A DNA stretch of 64,000 nucleotides from Lentimonas sp. CC4 (GTDB taxonomy: Bacteria; Verrucomicrobiota; Verrucomicrobiia; Opitutales; Coraliomargaritaceae), in NCBI RefSeq assembly GCF_902728235.1, contig NZ_CACVBO010000001.1:3062001-3126000 (forward strand). The letters are read 5' to 3'. Under the pieces are notes generated by a model that made no database searches, was not told the origin of the DNA, and saw nothing but the letters and a program-made list of their open reading frames with translations. Made by a program: the position numbers and the translations under genes. Each line of letters starts with the position of its first letter. Position 1 is the first letter of the stretch. Shown piece after piece: positions 37,734 to 46,281 of the stretch.

Positions 37734-38744
37734 TTACTCTGGTTCGTCCGGGGTGGGAATAGAGCTCGCCCCCTTAATTTGATTTAGGCCACGGATCACT
37801 TTATATCTGCCTTTGAAAAAGCTCACATAGTCCTTGATCTCCTTTTCCTGTTTGTCGTTTTTTTGAGCGTCGGCTGCTAGAAAGAGGATGACGTTCATTG
37901 TGGGCGCTTGACCGCCTTGATCTTCGTAGAGTTCCTTGATTACATCTTTGAAGTAGCGTTCTACTTGGCGCTGCTCGATATAGTAGTGTGGTGCATATCC
38001 TGGGTGGGGGATCGTGTGTTTTAGTCCCATTGCGCCTAGCATTCCACCATCAATGATTTTCGGGGGTAGGCCATTCTTAGCACGCTGTTTGTTGAGGGCA
38101 TCTAGCTTATTTTTTGCTTTTTTCTTTAATTCGTTCTCTTCGGATTTGTGTAATTTGAGGGCTTCTTGATACTTTGGGTCGGCCGTCTTTTGACGCCATG
38201 CTTCCTCTTCTTTTGGTGTCCACGGGCGGCGAAGCGAGTCGAATCCTCCGTGACGTCCAGTGATCAGAAAGACGGCATCAATTGACTGTTCGAGGAATAT
38301 TTGAGTGACGTAGGCGTTTTCATTGGGGCTGTAATGTCGGCTGCCCATGATGGCCTGATGCACTGGATGTTCTGGTAACGTTTCGATCTTAGGGCGAACG
38401 CGACTGGGCAGACCTAGTTTTTGAGCGTCGGCATTGATCGGGCTGACCCATTTTTGTAATTCTTGCGTGACTTCCGCACCGGCTGGAATGGGTCTCGGTT
38501 TGAAAAAGTAGAGGTTCCCATTGTCGTAGAAGGCGACGTTGAAAAGGGTCCCCGCTGACAGATTAGACACCATATTGGTAATCTCCTGTTTGATGATTCG
38601 GTAGCTGTAGAGGCCTCCTTTGTTGTCTTCTAACATGTGCCGTCCGGCATCGATCACAAAAAGCACGCGCTCTGCGCGTGATTTCAATCCGAAAACGTTA
38701 ATAACCTCGGAAGCGACTGCTTGGAAAAGAGATCGCTCATTCAA
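37734..38744 (-). CDS. VWA-like domain protein with degenerate metal site, probably 5'-truncated
   Basis: The 336-residue frame has a von Willebrand A-like core from residue 27: RVLFVIDAGRHM is the first strand plus the MIDAS position, then GTLFNVAFYD and VNVILFLAAD-like strands. The MIDAS signature DxSxS is degraded to DAGRH, so metal binding is doubtful. A charged Lys/Glu coiled segment lies about 140-190. There is no signal peptide or membrane segment at the start. The first codons lie in a hairpin at the junction with a GH30 fragment, so the original 5' end was probably lost by rearrangement. Verrucomicrobial VWA proteins near Verru_Chthon genes usually have a longer N-terminal part. Confidence 0.55.
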   Translation of the reverse strand: MNERSLFQAVASEVINVFGLKSRAERVLFVIDAGRHMLEDNKGGLYSYRIIKQEITNMVSNLSAGTLFNVAFYDNGNLYFFKPRPIPAGAEVTQELQKWVSPINADAQKLGLPSRVRPKIETLPEHPVHQAIMGSRHYSPNENAYVTQIFLEQSIDAVFLITGRHGGFDSLRRPWTPKEEEAWRQKTADPKYQEALKLHKSEENELKKKAKNKLDALNKQRAKNGLPPKIIDGGMLGAMGLKHTIPHPGYAPHYYIEQRQVERYFKDVIKELYEDQGGQAPTMNVILFLAADAQKNDKQEKEIKDYVSFFKGRYKVIRGLNQIKGASSIPTPDEPE

Positions 38745-38764
38745 ATGGAATGATGATCTCTTTT
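38725..38764. repeat. Hairpin at the VWA/GH30 rearrangement junction
   Basis: AAAAGAGATC (38725-38734) pairs with GATCTCTTTT (38755-38764), extended inside by CATTC/GAATG. The putative VWA start codon lies in it. The hairpin may be a breakpoint trace or an invader-derived terminator. Confidence 0.5.
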
Positions 38765-39198
38765 GGGGACTTTATAATAACTGGTATGGCACTTTCAAAT
38801 ACGGCGGCACTGCAGCGCTGCAGTGGAACCTGGTGCTCGACCATAACTACGGGCCGACACCAAGAAAGGATTCTCAAGCTTACGGTATCGTGACAGTCAA
38901 CACGGATACGTATCAGGAGTCTAAGATGGAACGCGAATTCTACGGTATGGGTCACATTTCCAAAGCCATCGGCGGTGGCGGAAATCTCATCGAGAGCATT
39001 CTGCATGAGGGGGGCAAGCCAAGTGCACAGCTCAGAACCTTAGCGTTTAAGCGGACGGATGGGAGCCTCGGTTTATTTGTGATCAACAAGTCCCCGAAGT
39101 CGAATGCGAAGCTGACAATCGAATACCGAAATCTCACCTTCGACGTCATCATTCCAAAATACTCTCTGGCGACATACGAGTGGTCGGAGTTGAAGTAA
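38744..39198 (+). pseudogene. 3' fragment of a GH30 family glycosidase gene
   Basis: From about 38750 the + strand encodes WNDDLFWGLYNN, GGTAALQWNLVLDHNYGP, then MGHISKAIGGGG and LRTLAFKRTDGSLGLFVINK up to the TAA at 39198. This corresponds to the end of the barrel and the C-terminal beta domain of GH30 (glucosylceramidase-type) enzymes: QWNLVLD matches the WN-ALDE block and the domain closes with SLATYEW. The N-terminal 300 or so residues, with both catalytic Glu, are absent. The codons before 38744 in this frame are antisense of the VWA gene and not GH30. So the gene is truncated at 5' and inactive. Confidence 0.75.
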
Positions 39199-39367
39199 AT
39201 CACCGTGAGGTGTTGGGTGAAGCTATAGGATGAATTCATCCAATGCGCTTGATAACTTCAGGGGTAGTTGAATCCAAATAGGTCCAAATACCTATATGCA
39301 GATTTTTAGAATAGGGTAGTATGCATCATATAGTCATGTTCTATATGACTCCAACGCATTCAAACTG

Positions 39368-39411
39368 AAAAGCGGCTGTTGAATCGCCTCTAGCGACCAA
39401 AAGCCGCTTTT
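39368..39411 (+). terminator. Hairpin between the GH30 fragment and the sulfatase remnant
   Basis: AAAAGCGGCT (39368-39377) and AGCCGCTTTT (39402-39411) are perfect reverse complements around a 24-base loop. It lies 20 bp before the next ATG, so it could be a terminator of the GH30 gene or a leader hairpin of the sulfatase gene. Confidence 0.5.
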
Positions 39412-39431
39412 CATAACTGTCCTTATTTCAG

Positions 39432-39981
39432 ATGAAACTGATTCACTTACACGTATCCCTAGCTCTATTTTTCATATCGCTTGCAAGCCAACTGGTAGCG
39501 GCTGAACGACCAAACATTATCTACATCTTAGCCGATGATATGGGCTATGGTGACGTGCAGGTGCTCAATCCTGAGCGTGGAAAAATCCTGACCCCGCATA
39601 TGGATCGAGTCGCGGCTGAGGGCATGATTTTTACGGATGCGCATACGACTTCATCAGTCTGCACACCGACGCGCTACAGCATTTTAACAGGGCGTTATAA
39701 TTGGCGGACGGAGCTGCAGAAGGGGGTGCTTAATGGCTATGGCGAGCCTCTGATTTCAACAGATCGCATGACGGTCCCGAGTTTCCTTCGCGACAATGGT
39801 TACACCACCGCGATGATTGGTAAGTGGCACTTGGGTCTAGGCATTTCGACAATCGATGGGGCAAGAGGAAGTTGTGAACGGTCGTAGCACGGCTGGGCCT
39901 AAGCAAGCGAACGATGTTCCGATAGCAGAAATCAAGCTGTGGAAGTCGATCGTTATTTACATATACAAAGCAATTGCCCCC
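39432..39981 (+). pseudogene. Internally deleted type I sulfatase remnant (copy G)
   Basis: Codons 1-140 from 39432 encode a signal peptide (to VAAE), LADDMGYGD, Cys77 in a CTPTR formylglycine motif and GKWHLGLG. The frame then runs into unrelated residues and stops at 39887. From about 39862, in another frame, EEVVNGRSTAGPKQANDV and IKLWK match the C-terminus of the 24767 sulfatase (VADGRTAPGALQSNDA, IWKK). About 340 residues, including the other metal ligands, are deleted and the two ends are out of frame. The protein cannot be active. The C-terminal part has lost its stop and reads into the next gene in frame. Confidence 0.8.
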
Positions 39982-41154
39982 ATGAAAATAGATATCAGAC
40001 AATCAGCATATATTATGCTGATACCCTTAGTGTCATTTGCTGCAGTTTCCGAGCTGAAAGTCGGTAATGAAAGCTCTATTGTTCAAAATGAAGCGCTGAA
40101 CAGCACCGAGCTCAAAAAGCCCACCAACATCTTCAAGGGTAATCTTGAGCCAGCGCCCGTCAATGGGTCCTTCAAAATGAAGGATTACATCATCTGGGGA
40201 GCTTCTGTCACGAAGGGAGACGATGGCAACTATTACATGTTTGCATCACGCTGGCCTAAGTCGGTCGGGATGGGTAATTGGGTCACAAATTCTGAGGTTG
40301 TTCTGGCCTCCTCAGACAATGCTGAGGGGCCTTACACATTCGAGAAGGTGATACTTCCCCCGCGTGGCCCCGAGTTCTGGGACGGTATGATGACACATAA
40401 TCCGACGATTCAACGGCATGACGGTAAATATATCCTATTTTATATAGGCACCACTTATGACTTCGAGATACCTAGCTCAAGAGTGAGTCGAGAGCTTTAT
40501 GGTCAAGTATGGAACAGGAAACGAATTGGCGTGGCGGTAGCCGATTCACCATTTGGCCCGTGGCAAAGGTTTGACGAGCCTATCCTTCAGCCGCGCCCCG
40601 GTCAGTGGGATGGAGCCATCATCTCCAATCCGGCGCCTGTGGTCCGCGAGGATGGTAGTGTTCTGTTGATCTACAAGAGCGCTCCTGTCCCTTACCCAGC
40701 TCGAAATAAGAACCGTGCCTTACACTTTGGTGTTGCGCAGGCACCGCATTATCTAGGCCCGTATAGTCGCGTGAATGGTGGCCAGAAGATTGAAATTGAG
40801 GGTGCAAAGGACGCTCATGTTGAGGATGCCTACGTTTGGGAGGCGAATGGTCACTATCACATGGTGGCGAAGGTTTTCAGTAAGAGCCTGACAGGGGAAA
40901 CCGGGGCTGGGTTTTATTCGTATTCTAAAGATGGAATAAAATGGATCTTACCAGAAGATCCTAAAGCTTATAGCCGCTCAGTAGTATTCAGCGATGGCAC
41001 GACACGAACTCAGAAAAAGCTGGAACGCCCTCAGGTGCTTTTTGAGGAGGGGGCTCCAACTCATGTCTTCTTTGCTACGGCTAACCCAACAGGAGGGGAT
41101 ATTCATAATTTAGTCATTCCTTTGAAAAAGAATACCGATGCACTAAAGCCTTGA
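39982..41154 (+). CDS. Beta-propeller glycosidase-like protein (GH43/GH117-type)
   Basis: The ATG at 39982 starts MKIDIRQSAYIMLIPLVSFAA, a signal-like segment; upstream in-frame codons belong to the sulfatase remnant. The 390-residue protein shows five-bladed propeller repeats: GDDGNYYMFASRWP, HNPTIQRHDGKYILFYIG, VADSPFGPWQRFDEPIL, ISNPAPVVREDGSVLLIYKS and HVEDAYVWEANGHYHMVAK. Asp and Glu at blade starts (the Asp of FWDGMMTHNP and the Glu-Asp of HVEDAYVW) fit the catalytic pattern of clan GH-F/GH117-like enzymes. GH117 members remove terminal anhydrogalactose or other sugars; the exact family cannot be fixed by eye. It is probably transcribed from upstream of the sulfatase remnant. Confidence 0.65.
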   Translation: MKIDIRQSAYIMLIPLVSFAAVSELKVGNESSIVQNEALNSTELKKPTNIFKGNLEPAPVNGSFKMKDYIIWGASVTKGDDGNYYMFASRWPKSVGMGNWVTNSEVVLASSDNAEGPYTFEKVILPPRGPEFWDGMMTHNPTIQRHDGKYILFYIGTTYDFEIPSSRVSRELYGQVWNRKRIGVAVADSPFGPWQRFDEPILQPRPGQWDGAIISNPAPVVREDGSVLLIYKSAPVPYPARNKNRALHFGVAQAPHYLGPYSRVNGGQKIEIEGAKDAHVEDAYVWEANGHYHMVAKVFSKSLTGETGAGFYSYSKDGIKWILPEDPKAYSRSVVFSDGTTRTQKKLERPQVLFEEGAPTHVFFATANPTGGDIHNLVIPLKKNTDALKP

Positions 41155-41289
41155 GGCTTTGTCGCGCAAACGTGATGCTGGCATTGGATTGTCTTGCCGC
41201 ACAGCATCTCGATTATCGAGAAGATTTCCGAAGGTCCTGCCATTACGCTCGTCGCGCACTAAATTGAATCTTAACAAAAACCTTAGATA

Positions 41290-42789
41290 ATGAAGTCCAA
41301 CATATTCAAACAGCTCGCTGTATCATTGATTCTGATACCTCACTTCGCTTTGGGTGCGATGGATATATGGGGGAAGGGTGAAGTTCCATCCATTTCCGAC
41401 CCGGCGGATGTGCCGCGCAGCTTGGATGCGATTTGGGATGTCTATGAGCAGGACTATGACAAATACAACCCGCTCGAAGCGAAATTCCATCAAACATGGG
41501 AAACCGAGGATGGCATTGTCATGAACTGGGTGCAGGTGACCGTGGGAACTTTTAGAGGCAAGAAGGCGGTCATTTGTGGTTATTTTGCTTATCCCAAAGG
41601 AGCTAAAAACTTACCGACCATTCTCGCATTCAAGGGCGCTCACCAGCCTGCCGGCGAACCAGTTGCCGAAGAGTGGGCTAAGCTCGGCTACGCCAGTTTT
41701 AATCCACACAATAGTGGTGGCCCCATCACCGAGGGAACTGTTGTCGGGCTTCCCAGCACCGATTGGGGTGCGATCCAACACCAGGGCGCGCTTGGGCCCT
41801 ATGGAAACCTGAAACCGACCAACGATACCGAGTTCAATAATACCATTGATGATGTGTTTAGCCCTCGAAACAATTTCTACTTTCCGCGGCAAATCAGCTC
41901 GCGGCGTATTATTACCTTTCTCAGCCAGCAACCACAGGTTAATCCGGAGGCCATTGGCGTCACTGGGCATTCCACGGGTGGAGCATTGGCCACACAGGTG
42001 AGTATCGATCCTCGCATTAAAGCGGCAGTGCCCTCAATGGGGGGTGCCGGCGGACTCTATTTGGAACATCCGCATCTTACCGGAAATGTCCGCAATCAGG
42101 GGAATTTCAAAGGCGATGATCTGGAAATCGTGAAGGCCACAGTCGATGGTTACGCATACTACAAGAAGATGCACGCGCCGGTCCTCGCAGTCAGTTGCAC
42201 CAACGATTTCAATGCACCGGATTGGAATTTTATCCAGTCGCTTAAATTAGCCACAGTCGATAAGCGCTTCAGTTGTGCTGCGAACCTAAGCCACAAAAGC
42301 TTACCGGAAGTCGCCATGGCCGGCTACCAATGGTTCGAGATCCATCTGAAGGGCAAGGGGCCGGATTTCCCTGGAACCGCTAAGACCAAACTGGTTCTAG
42401 AACAAGCAGACGGAATTCCTGTGTTTTATGCTGAAGTGCCGCCTTCTGAATGGAAGCTCAAGCGAGTGGATGTCTATTTCTGTAATAATGGGGATGTGAA
42501 AAAACGCAAGTGGTCGAACGCGACTCCGAAAGAAATGGGCAACGGGGTGTGGAGTGCACAAGCACCGGTTTCCGATCTCAGTGAGCCGCTCTTTGCCTTC
42601 GCTAATTTTATTTACGAAGTCGAACCGATTGCCGTGGGTGTCGCTCGCTTGGACGGTGCATCCGAAATGTGTGTGACCAGTGACTACGCGTATGTCTGGC
42701 CCGAGGCGCTTGAGGCCGGCGGAGTCAAAGTTACAGCGGAAAAAGCCGGTTTCATTGAGGGGAAGAAAAGGAAGTCTAAGAAAAAATAA
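41290..42789 (+). CDS. Secreted alpha/beta-hydrolase, acetylesterase-like
   Basis: The 499-residue protein has a signal peptide (to about ALGAMD, residue 24), an alpha/beta-hydrolase domain with nucleophile Ser228 in GVTGHSTGG, and probable Asp and His in SCTNDFNAPDWN and NLSHKS. An N-terminal part (LDAIWDVYEQDYDKYNP, GYFAYPKGAKNLPTILAFKG) resembles acetylxylan-esterase/dienelactone-hydrolase-like secreted esterases. About 130 C-terminal residues form a beta domain and the end is Lys-rich (KKRKSKKK), like the third GH29. It probably deacetylates the polysaccharide, a substrate inferred from context. Confidence 0.72.
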   Translation: MKSNIFKQLAVSLILIPHFALGAMDIWGKGEVPSISDPADVPRSLDAIWDVYEQDYDKYNPLEAKFHQTWETEDGIVMNWVQVTVGTFRGKKAVICGYFAYPKGAKNLPTILAFKGAHQPAGEPVAEEWAKLGYASFNPHNSGGPITEGTVVGLPSTDWGAIQHQGALGPYGNLKPTNDTEFNNTIDDVFSPRNNFYFPRQISSRRIITFLSQQPQVNPEAIGVTGHSTGGALATQVSIDPRIKAAVPSMGGAGGLYLEHPHLTGNVRNQGNFKGDDLEIVKATVDGYAYYKKMHAPVLAVSCTNDFNAPDWNFIQSLKLATVDKRFSCAANLSHKSLPEVAMAGYQWFEIHLKGKGPDFPGTAKTKLVLEQADGIPVFYAEVPPSEWKLKRVDVYFCNNGDVKKRKWSNATPKEMGNGVWSAQAPVSDLSEPLFAFANFIYEVEPIAVGVARLDGASEMCVTSDYAYVWPEALEAGGVKVTAEKAGFIEGKKRKSKKK

Positions 42790-42906
42790 GAGCTTAAAGC
42801 CACTTTTGAAGTCACCGCTTTGTTCGCGGTCGCATATACGGCAGTTACTGAAACGAAATCACTAGCGATTGATTGAGGGAATCTTGGGCACTCGGAACTT
42901 TTAATT

Positions 42907-43974
42907 ATGAAAACAGCAACACGACTGATCGTATCAATCACAGTGCTTATAGGTGCTGTCTCGACTCTATTCTCGGCTGAACAGAAGGCGCAACATGCAC
43001 GTGCCTTACCGTTTAGTGGCACTTGGGGAGTTCGGATCCTCCATCCGACTGCCTATGATAAAAGTATGACCCCCGAGGCAGAGGTGAATGCAGAGAACTT
43101 TGATGTCGATGTATTCATGGAGCAAATCGATCAATTGACGACGATTAATCATGTCGTGATCAACATTGGCCGAGGGCATCAAGCGAGTTGGTATGCCTCT
43201 CCCTATCCTGAAATGGCCGCAATTATGGGCGACGATTTGTTTCCAGAGCGCGATCTATTCGCTGAACTTTTGGATGCATTGAAAGCCAGAGATCTAAAGG
43301 TGCTCGTCTATTTTAGCGTCACAGGGATGGATCGCGGTTATCTTTCCAAAGAGCAATTGGCGACATGGAAGGCTTATCTTGAATCTGAAGGTCTATCCCA
43401 TAATGAAGGTGTCGCCCAAATTATGGAGTATTATTCCATGAAGTTTGGGGATAAAATAGACGGCTGGTGGGTGGACCGCGTGAATGGACGATTGTTCGAT
43501 GAGGAAGATCATCGACTGTTTGCGACTGCATTGCGCTCGGGGAATCCAAATGCCGTTATCGCGATGCACCGCAAGACAGGATATCCGATCGTGCAAGGCA
43601 CTGCCTACTGCGACTTCACAGCAGGGCATCCGATTGCAGTGAAAGTTCAGCCGACATGGACGCCATCGAATGTGGCGATGGTTGAGCATATTGAATCGGG
43701 ACCATGGCTCAATATAGCGGGTGAAGCAGACCTGGCTGAGGGGACTGCACTTGGGGCGATACTCATGCCATTTCAAGAAAAGTGGAGAAATGGCGCTGCT
43801 GGTTTTCCAACAGACCAGGCCATCGATTGGACCTTACGCACGATGCAAGCAGGTGGTATGTATACCTGGGCCATTGCTAGAGAAGGCTATGGATTTGCTT
43901 TGCCGCAATTTAAGCAACTTGTCGAAATAAATGCTGCGATCGAGGCGAGTCGGGAAGAATCGAGCTCAGAATAA
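42907..43974 (+). CDS. Putative secreted TIM-barrel glycosidase, distantly fucosidase-like
   Basis: The 355-residue protein has a signal peptide (to LFSAE, residue 22) and a compact TIM-barrel pattern: INHVVINIGRGHQASW, DLKVLVYFSVTGMD, KIDGWWVDRV and VIAMHRKTG. KIDGWWVDRV occupies the place where GH29 enzymes have their nucleophile strand (Asp in the GWWVD segment) and WAIAREGYG ends the barrel. Overall similarity to GH29 is weak and some expected His motifs are absent, so it could be a distinct family. It closes the enzyme locus before the tRNA border. Confidence 0.5.
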   Translation: MKTATRLIVSITVLIGAVSTLFSAEQKAQHARALPFSGTWGVRILHPTAYDKSMTPEAEVNAENFDVDVFMEQIDQLTTINHVVINIGRGHQASWYASPYPEMAAIMGDDLFPERDLFAELLDALKARDLKVLVYFSVTGMDRGYLSKEQLATWKAYLESEGLSHNEGVAQIMEYYSMKFGDKIDGWWVDRVNGRLFDEEDHRLFATALRSGNPNAVIAMHRKTGYPIVQGTAYCDFTAGHPIAVKVQPTWTPSNVAMVEHIESGPWLNIAGEADLAEGTALGAILMPFQEKWRNGAAGFPTDQAIDWTLRTMQAGGMYTWAIAREGYGFALPQFKQLVEINAAIEASREESSSE

Positions 43975-44016
43975 TTCTGTCCGCTCTTGTTAGTGGCAGT
44001 TATATTCATCGAGCTC

Positions 44017-44880
44017 TTAGTATCGCTCATTTAGTATCATCCTTTCACGGGGCCAATGAGTGTGTGCTCGCTGTGTCGCACGCCTACGATGACGAAGTGC
44101 TCCCTGGACGTTTGGATGTGACGGGCCATTGCGCATCGTGTAAGAGCAGAGATTGAAGAGGTTACAGGCCTTAAACGCCGTGCTGGCACCGAGGCGCGCA
44201 TCAGCATAATCATTCGGAAATTTATAGGAGTTCCCGCTCGGGCTAAAAGCTTTCAACACCGAGAAATGATGGTGGGATCGGCAGTGTTGGGACACAACCT
44301 TTGGAAACTTACTCGGCTCGAACAGGCTCAGTAATCTCCACAGGTTGAATCCGCCGCCGTTTAATCTCTTTGATGGCATTGAACCCAGACAAGAGCGAAT
44401 TTCAACGAGCGTTAAATCACGTGCAAGAATACTGCCAATCTCGGACATGACCTGGTTGCTGCTCGTGTGAAAGGCCTTAACACTATACTCTCGTAACGCA
44501 CCCTTCTCAAACATCGAAGCCTTTCTCAGTTTAGGCAATACATCGGAAAATTCAGTGCGCTCGCCATCTGTGGCGTTGAAGAATACCTGACCTTGTGCGG
44601 ATTTTTCGGCTGCTTGATCGTGTGCCTAGTCCTCAGCCTCCTCAAGGGTCTTGAACTGTTTTCTGATTCTATCATTCCCAGTAACCTTGATGGGAATCGT
44701 CACAGCGAATGAAGAACCAAAAGCTTTTGTTCCACTGGTATTAATTTTTTTCACGAATTCGTATACCACTGCCTCTGGGGTGCCTCATGACTTCAGCTTG
44801 ATGCTAATCGGTGCATACCAGTGCTACATCTTGCCATGTGGCACTCCATATTTGACAATAATCGGGCAATATTATGTATT
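44017..44880 (-). pseudogene. Decayed integrase (tyrosine recombinase-like) gene
   Basis: Reading the - strand from about 44880, with stop codons interrupting, gives GTPEAVVYEFVKKINTSG, then IPIKVTGNDRIRKQFKTLEE, a stop and DQAAEKSAQGQVFFNATDGE, FSDVLPKLRK. This layout (DNA-arm-like segment, RKQFKTLEEA, aspartate-rich FF-xxTD, PKLR) matches the N-terminal part of integrases I know from verrucomicrobial mobile elements. The C-terminal half (to 44017) shows no clear catalytic Arg-His-Tyr block. It lies beside tRNA-Leu, a usual integration site. The call is by eye from the N-terminal pattern only. Confidence 0.45.
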
Positions 44881-44966
44881 TATGATTTCGGGGGCGCGCG
44901 TAGACTTCCCCGAAAATCATCTTGAGAACAGTCATTCATGCTAGTTAATTACTGGTTCTGACCCAA

Positions 44967-44996
44967 AAAAGGCTCACTGCGAACAGTGAGCCTTTT
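44967..44996 (-). terminator. Rho-independent terminator of tRNA-Leu
   Basis: AAAAGGCTCACTG, loop CGAA, CAGTGAGCCTTTT is a perfect 13-bp stem; on the - strand it ends in six T. It lies 4 bp after the tRNA 3' end. Confidence 0.85.
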
Positions 44997-45000
44997 AAAA

Positions 45001-45082
<82 letters not shown>

Positions 45083-45188
45083 GAAAGTGAAGATGATGTA
45101 GATGGCTGCCAGATCGCCCCTTGTCAATCACTGGGTGTGAAGAATTCAATTTTTATTTAAAATTCTGTCTACGCGAGGCTCAGTTCGC

Positions 45189-46238
45189 CTAGCGGAGCAA
45201 GACGAAGGCGAGTAGCGCAAGGAAGGGAATCGGGTATGACCAGCGGAAGAAGTGATTGAGCCTCAGTGCTTTGGCCTCGTTGCCTTTGTTGATCTGGCGA
45301 AATACCATCACCACTTCAATCAACCCAAGCAGCACCATGAGCGTCGATCCGAGCAGAAAGTAGTCCATTGTCGTCAAATAGGGCAGGTTGGGGAGTTCCC
45401 CTTGGATGACAAAGCGATGCGCAATGAGCGTCAGCATCGATGTTACAGAAACGCTGATGCGTGGATTGATTGCGTCGGGTGGTATCCAGAACACGAGCCA
45501 TGCCATGCACACAATGATTACGGCTGAAGCTAATACTGTGCCTGCGTAGTAACCGACGAGGCGCTCGACTGGCAGCTCGAGCCTCATCCCTGGCACAGAA
45601 ACATCCAAGCTGGGAATCGCATAGGGCTTTTCAATTAGTGATACATCGCCGACTGACCAATCTGAAATGGTTAAATGATCGGCTTGTCCTGTCCAAGTGT
45701 CATTGCGAACGAACTGCACTTCCTTAGGGGTATGTCCCCTTGAAAGGAAATCGATTACAAGCGTCTGCTTGTCATTGGGGAATCGATGTAGATCGAAGTG
45801 TGAGGTAAAGATGCCAGTTAGTCGCTGCCGATAGCTAACAGTGCCGTCTGACTGAACTTCGACGCGTTCTGGTAGCGTGCTGGTGATACTTCTTGCGTTG
45901 GCGATTAGAATCTGGGGGTTCCAGATGTCGTGTAGGGATAGAATCTGTGCTTGATCGCTATCATGCGTCAGGCGTGGATCTTTCCAACTGATCATCACAG
46001 TTATATCGCCAGTGAATGATTGCTCGGCACCGACGATCTTTAGGATGTCGATGATGTAAGCCGATGCTTGCACTACCGTTGGTGCGGATGGGGGCGTATG
46101 CTTGAGCCCAGCGCTTTCAGCGCCAACGACGAATGAATTGAGCAGGCAACTGGCTAATATGAAGCTAAATATCGATTTTGCGGTCACCTGACAATGGGGT
46201 TGATTGTAAGATATACCTAATTCTGCCTCCGCTTGCAC
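45189..46238 (-). CDS. GLIC-like pentameric ligand-gated ion channel (Cys-loop receptor homolog)
   Basis: The 349-residue protein has an N-terminal signal-like segment (about 19-40), an extracellular beta-sandwich domain (45-225; VMISWKDPRL, LHDIWNPQILIANA, HFDLHRFPNDKQTLVIDF) and four membrane helices: M1 (about 230-252), M2 (about 262-280), M3 (about 290-315), M4 (about 330-349). M2 contains TLIAH, with His274 at the position where GLIC has the His important for proton gating, then ELPNLPYLTT. No disulfide Cys pair is present, as in bacterial members. GTG at 46238 is the longest start; GTG at 46187 gives a cleaner signal peptide. It lies 43 bp after the antiporter stop and is probably co-transcribed. 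Confidence 0.9.
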   Translation of the reverse strand: MQAEAELGISYNQPHCQVTAKSIFSFILASCLLNSFVVGAESAGLKHTPPSAPTVVQASAYIIDILKIVGAEQSFTGDITVMISWKDPRLTHDSDQAQILSLHDIWNPQILIANARSITSTLPERVEVQSDGTVSYRQRLTGIFTSHFDLHRFPNDKQTLVIDFLSRGHTPKEVQFVRNDTWTGQADHLTISDWSVGDVSLIEKPYAIPSLDVSVPGMRLELPVERLVGYYAGTVLASAVIIVCMAWLVFWIPPDAINPRISVSVTSMLTLIAHRFVIQGELPNLPYLTTMDYFLLGSTLMVLLGLIEVVMVFRQINKGNEAKALRLNHFFRWSYPIPFLALLAFVLLR

Positions 46239-46281
46239 AAAACGTCAAGGGGTGTCGTGAAGTTTGCGTGAGCAACCTGCT

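Noticed and set aside
38620-38743. Upstream part of a + strand open frame joined to the GH30 fragment
   Set aside because: These codons are antisense to the VWA gene and have no GH30 similarity; the GH30 signal begins at about 38750.
39320-39352. CATATAG/CTATATG and AGTCAT/ATGACT dyads, possibly a fifth copy of the 44-bp element
   Set aside because: The spacing and first half do not align with the other four copies, so it is not counted.
42828-42880. A CGCATATACGG / AATC-GATTGATTG stretch resembling the 44-bp element
   Set aside because: The second dyad is 2 bp shorter and the first half has too many mismatches; similarity could be chance.
44651-44944. A 97-codon + strand open frame
   Set aside because: It is antisense to the integrase-like remnant and has no domain pattern; probably chance.
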